Under the pieces are notes generated by a model. That model was given only the letters and a program-made list of their open reading frames with translations, searched no databases and was not told the DNA's origin. Positions 20,024 to 22,254 of a DNA stretch of 22,254 nt are shown here, one piece after another. The stretch is taken from the IMG/VR virus record IMGVR_UViG_3300010300_000127, positions 1-22,254 of that record; one strand, written 5' to 3'. Position numbers and translations under genes: made by a program. The stretch is from a virus. Positions within the stretch are counted from its first letter, which is position 1. Each line of letters begins with the position of its first letter.

Positions 20024-20567
20024 TAGGATTGCAATCATTGAGGCTGAGATGGACTCCACAGGTCTTCGTGAAGTCTATGACCGGCTGATAGCATCGGGCA
20101 ACAGTCCGAATATGGCGGCAATGCTCGCTTCACAGCAGGCACCCGGCGTATGGAATACCGAAGCGAACTTTACCAAACGTGAGAACGAGAGGATGAGTTC
20201 TATGGGTTCAGATAGGGTTGAAGACATAGTTAAAATTGCTCGTCGCGCAGGGATCAACACTCAGGGAAAAACATACAACGGTTCTCTTGGTAAGTACGAC
20301 GATCCTTCGGCTTGGGTTTCGGGTAAAGACGATGTTCGCGCGGCAGCCATTGCTAAAGGAATGAATATTGACGGCATGGTAAAGGTCGATGGCTACCGTG
20401 GTCCTAAGAAGAAAAAGCGTCTGGCTGATGACATTGTTGACGACCTAGAGCGAAACGCTCGCAGCAAAAATGCCAAGTTGGACGAAAGCTGCAAGAAAAG
20501 CGATAATGCAAGGAAGGATCTGAGAAAACAGATCATCGACAAACACGGGTCAAAGAAGAAGGATTAG
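20007..20567 (+). CDS. Hypothetical protein after portal (186 aa)
   Basis: The product starts MMMSPDRIAIIEAEMDSTGL. A central block (GKTYNGSLGKYDDPSAWVSG then KDDVRAAAIAKGMNIDGMVK) looks like a compact domain; the C-terminal 60 residues are highly charged (KKKKRLADDIVDDLERNARS). I have seen similar GKY-DPxAWV-DV blocks in phage and planctomycete proteins but cannot name a function. ATG 20007 has GAGG six bases upstream; ATG 20010 and 20013 are also possible. It overlaps the portal by 17 bp. Confidence 0.58.
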   Translation: MMMSPDRIAIIEAEMDSTGLREVYDRLIASGNSPNMAAMLASQQAPGVWNTEANFTKRENERMSSMGSDRVEDIVKIARRAGINTQGKTYNGSLGKYDDPSAWVSGKDDVRAAAIAKGMNIDGMVKVDGYRGPKKKKRLADDIVDDLERNARSKNAKLDESCKKSDNARKDLRKQIIDKHGSKKKD

Positions 20568-20569
20568 AG

Positions 20570-20800
20570 ATGCCAAGCCAAGACAAAGGCGCATACAAGC
20601 GAAAAGCGAGCCCGTCATCTAAAAAGACTGAATCCAAAGTCAATGAAGCGGGCAACTATACCAAGCCAAAGATGCGCAAGCGGATGTTTGAACGTATCAA
20701 AGCTGGTGGTAAAGGCGGCAAGCCCGGACAGTGGTCTGCGCGGAAAGCACAGATGCTAGCTCTCGCTTACAAGAAAGCGGGTGGAGGCTACATAGACTGA
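20570..20800 (+). CDS. Small basic phage protein of the YTKPxMRKRxFERIKAG family (76 aa)
   Basis: The core YTKPKMRKRMFERIKAGGKG, then GKPGQWSARKAQMLALAYKK, matches a widespread family of short, very basic proteins seen in phages and large viruses. DNA binding or virion packaging is likely, but no function is established that I can cite. ATG 20570 lies two bases after the previous stop, within a block of small basic genes. Its stop overlaps the next start (TGATG). Confidence 0.7.
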   Translation: MPSQDKGAYKRKASPSSKKTESKVNEAGNYTKPKMRKRMFERIKAGGKGGKPGQWSARKAQMLALAYKKAGGGYID

Positions 20801-21048
20801 TGGCAAAGCTTGAATCGCAGAGAAGCCTAGAGAAATGGACATCAGAAAAGTGGCGAACCAGCGATGGAAAGAAAGCCATACGGAAGGGTGGTACGGTTAG
20901 GTACCTTCCTGAGAAAGCATGGAAGTCTTTGACTCCCGCTCAAAGAAAAGCCACTAACGACAAGAAGAAGGAAGAGTCGAAGAAGGGCAAGCAATTCGTA
21001 CAGAACACACCGGCAGCAAAGAAGGCTTCAAAGAAGGCTAGGTCATGA
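20800..21048 (+). CDS. Small basic DUF5872-like protein (82 aa)
   Basis: The product has the W-T-x-x-x-W-R-T...G...RYLPxxAWxxLTPxxxxATxxKKxxxxKKGKQFV pattern (KWTSEKWRTSDGKKAIRKGG, RYLPEKAWKSLTPAQRKATN, GKQFVQNTP) known from DUF5872-type proteins of phages and giant viruses. The C-terminus is Lys-rich and probably binds DNA. ATG 20800 overlaps the previous TGA, with GGAGG 12 bases upstream. Its stop overlaps the next ATG. Confidence 0.7.
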   Translation: MAKLESQRSLEKWTSEKWRTSDGKKAIRKGGTVRYLPEKAWKSLTPAQRKATNDKKKEESKKGKQFVQNTPAAKKASKKARS

Positions 21049-21326
21049 TCGTAAGCAGTAGAGATAAACGAAGAGCCAGACGGATTGCCGCTGAAAAGTG
21101 GAACATGGTGAACAAGGATTATCTCGACATGCCAGCGAGTCGGAGAGCAGTGTACGCGAAGAGATTTGCAGAAGAAGAGATACTTGCCGGTAGAGCTGCT
21201 ATCGGCAAGGGCGAAGGGTTCCGTTCGGTTTTCACAACATTGATCCTACACATCATGATCAAGATCGCTATCAAGCTGATCGACCGATGGTTGGAAGAAA
21301 AACTGTTTTCAGTACCAGAGGAATAA
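21045..21326 (+). CDS. Small protein with hydrophobic C-terminal helix (93 aa)
   Basis: The product starts MIVSSRDKRRARRIAAEKWN, a basic helix, followed by another basic helical stretch and a hydrophobic or amphipathic helix near the end (FTTLILHIMIKIAIKLIDRW). This could be membrane-associated. ATG 21045 overlaps the stop before it by ATGA. It ends one base before the next start region. No family recognised. Confidence 0.55.
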   Translation: MIVSSRDKRRARRIAAEKWNMVNKDYLDMPASRRAVYAKRFAEEEILAGRAAIGKGEGFRSVFTTLILHIMIKIAIKLIDRWLEEKLFSVPEE

Positions 21327-21327
21327 C

Positions 21328-22077
21328 GTGAAAGCAATCAAGGACAACAAGGCTTTTCAAACGATAGTAGGCGCAGGAACCCTGTACTTACTTTTCATTC
21401 TTTGGAGAGATGGCTGGATCAGTTGGATACTTGGTGACAGATCACCAGAGGAGGGCTATAGCAATTCACAGTTGTGGATCGCTATAGGCAGTGCTTTGCT
21501 TTCGTTCGTTCAGTTAGTTGGTATGATTACTATAGGCTGTGTGAGTGGGTTACTTCCTCACGTTGGCAGCCTAGTAGAGTTCGCATCAGAGAAAATAAAA
21601 GAGGGGGTCAAGCACGCGAAGTCTTGGTTGGCTGAAAACAGCAAAAAGCCGCAAGACGGACAGTGGGACTGGCGACCCCTCGCAGCAATAATCCTGTCTT
21701 ATACCCTTTGGTCTGGTGGGCAGTTATCAACAATCTGGGATTCAATCAAGGGCTTGATACCAGATGTGATCAGCACAGAAGTTGAGCGACCGACCTCGGC
21801 TATATTTTTTATTGATGACGACACGGTAAGCCAGAACCAGAGAGCAATAGCAACCAGCCTTTTGGTCAATGATCTGCTGGACTCCAAGGGAGTGGAGAGG
21901 CGGATGATGTCTACAGATCAATCTGCTGGAAGCTCTGAGCCTTGGATGTCTACCTTGGTGGACATATCTCCAGATGACAAGAGCAGCTTGGTCCTTTATT
22001 ACGACGAAGGCAAAGCTAGCGTATTAGATATGCCCAACTCCGTAGATCAGATTAGGGAGTTGGTAAGTGCTTGGTAG
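21328..22077 (+). CDS. Membrane protein with thioredoxin-like C-terminal domain (249 aa), GTG start
   Basis: Three hydrophobic segments are visible: about residues 10-32 (AFQTIVGAGTLYLLFILWRD), 48-75 (LWIAIGSALLSFVQLVGMIT) and 115-135 (PLAAIILSYTLWSGGQLSTI). The soluble end (AIFFIDDDTVSQNQRAIATS, then SSLVLYYDEGKASVLDMPNS) has strand-helix-strand order like thioredoxin-fold or small sensor domains but no CxxC. It could be a tail, lysis-related or host-envelope protein. GTG 21328 has GAGG seven bases upstream and directly follows the previous stop. Confidence 0.6.
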   Translation: MKAIKDNKAFQTIVGAGTLYLLFILWRDGWISWILGDRSPEEGYSNSQLWIAIGSALLSFVQLVGMITIGCVSGLLPHVGSLVEFASEKIKEGVKHAKSWLAENSKKPQDGQWDWRPLAAIILSYTLWSGGQLSTIWDSIKGLIPDVISTEVERPTSAIFFIDDDTVSQNQRAIATSLLVNDLLDSKGVERRMMSTDQSAGSSEPWMSTLVDISPDDKSSLVLYYDEGKASVLDMPNSVDQIRELVSAW

Positions 22078-22254
22078 GTATCGGGGCTATGCGCTCAGAG
22101 ATTACGAATCTGTTCCCGAGTTCTCTGCATTTCCAGAGTTCGACGGGGAGCGTCTGCCACGATCTCAATGGAAAGAGCGGATCGACTATCTGAACTCGAT
22201 TGGTTCTCAGCCAGTTCATTTCCACAAGCGATTCTGCAAGATCAAGAACCAGAG
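22067..22254 (+). CDS. Truncated protein, possible C1-type peptidase
   Basis: GTG 22067 with GGGAG eight bases upstream opens a frame overlapping the previous gene by 11 bp. It runs off the right edge after 62 codons (LGRYRGYALRDYESVPEFSA, then FDGERLPRSQWKERID and HFHKRFCKIKNQ). The end, FCKIKNQ, could correspond to the V/I-K-N-Q stretch that precedes the catalytic Cys in papain-like (C1) peptidases, but the catalytic residue itself would lie beyond the window. The assignment is tentative. Confidence 0.45.
   Translation, partial: MLGRYRGYALRDYESVPEFSAFPEFDGERLPRSQWKERIDYLNSIGSQPVHFHKRFCKIKNQ

Overview
The window is most likely part of a tailed double-stranded DNA phage (or prophage). It holds a contiguous head and packaging block: scaffold-like protein, major capsid protein, decoration-like protein, small and large terminase subunits, and portal. 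It also holds a recombination/replication block (RecE-like exonuclease, SF2 helicase, Hjc-like resolvase, DnaB-N-like protein). The host is uncertain. A short helix-turn-helix protein of a type I associate with planctomycetes, a CsrA homologue and possibly a C1-type peptidase at the right edge hint at an aquatic planctomycete. That is inference from remembered family resemblance, not a search result.

Layout. (1) 1-3130, leftward: nine very small genes, each preceded on its own strand by a nearly identical 31-bp repeat, usually a stem-loop, and a GGAG ribosome site. In several, the stop codon of the gene before lies inside the repeat. This modular promoter/stem-loop/gene array is the most unusual part of the window. 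(2) 3134-3245: three short direct repeats and a strong terminator for the leftward 208-aa gene at 3270-3896. (3) 3897-4546: about 650 bp without a convincing gene but rich in inverted and direct repeats; it separates leftward from rightward transcription. (4) 4547-10982, rightward: a tightly packed early block with many ATGA-type overlaps, several TTG/GTG starts with strong ribosome sites, a CsrA-like RNA-binding regulator, recombination and replication proteins, and a 232-nt non-coding stretch (9044-9275) that folds into several hairpins, shows repeated GGA motifs and begins with a tRNA-like element. (5) 10971-12176, leftward: HTH protein, calcineurin-like phosphoesterase and HExxH metallopeptidase-like protein. 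(6) 12309-22254, rightward: the structural block, with a terminator between the capsid genes and the terminase/portal genes, followed by small basic proteins, membrane proteins and a gene cut by the right edge.

How the parts may work together. The early block would process and recombine DNA ends (exonuclease, its small companion protein, helicase, resolvase). The late block builds and fills the capsid, and the internal terminator would keep scaffold and capsid above terminase and portal. The leftward array looks like a hyper-variable accessory region in which small genes are swapped by recombination at shared control cassettes, as described for the promoter/stem-loop (PeSL) cassettes of T4-type phages. 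The CsrA homologue next to many GGAG leaders and a GGA-rich structured non-coding region raises the possibility of phage-encoded post-transcriptional control. All functional links are inferred from sequence only.
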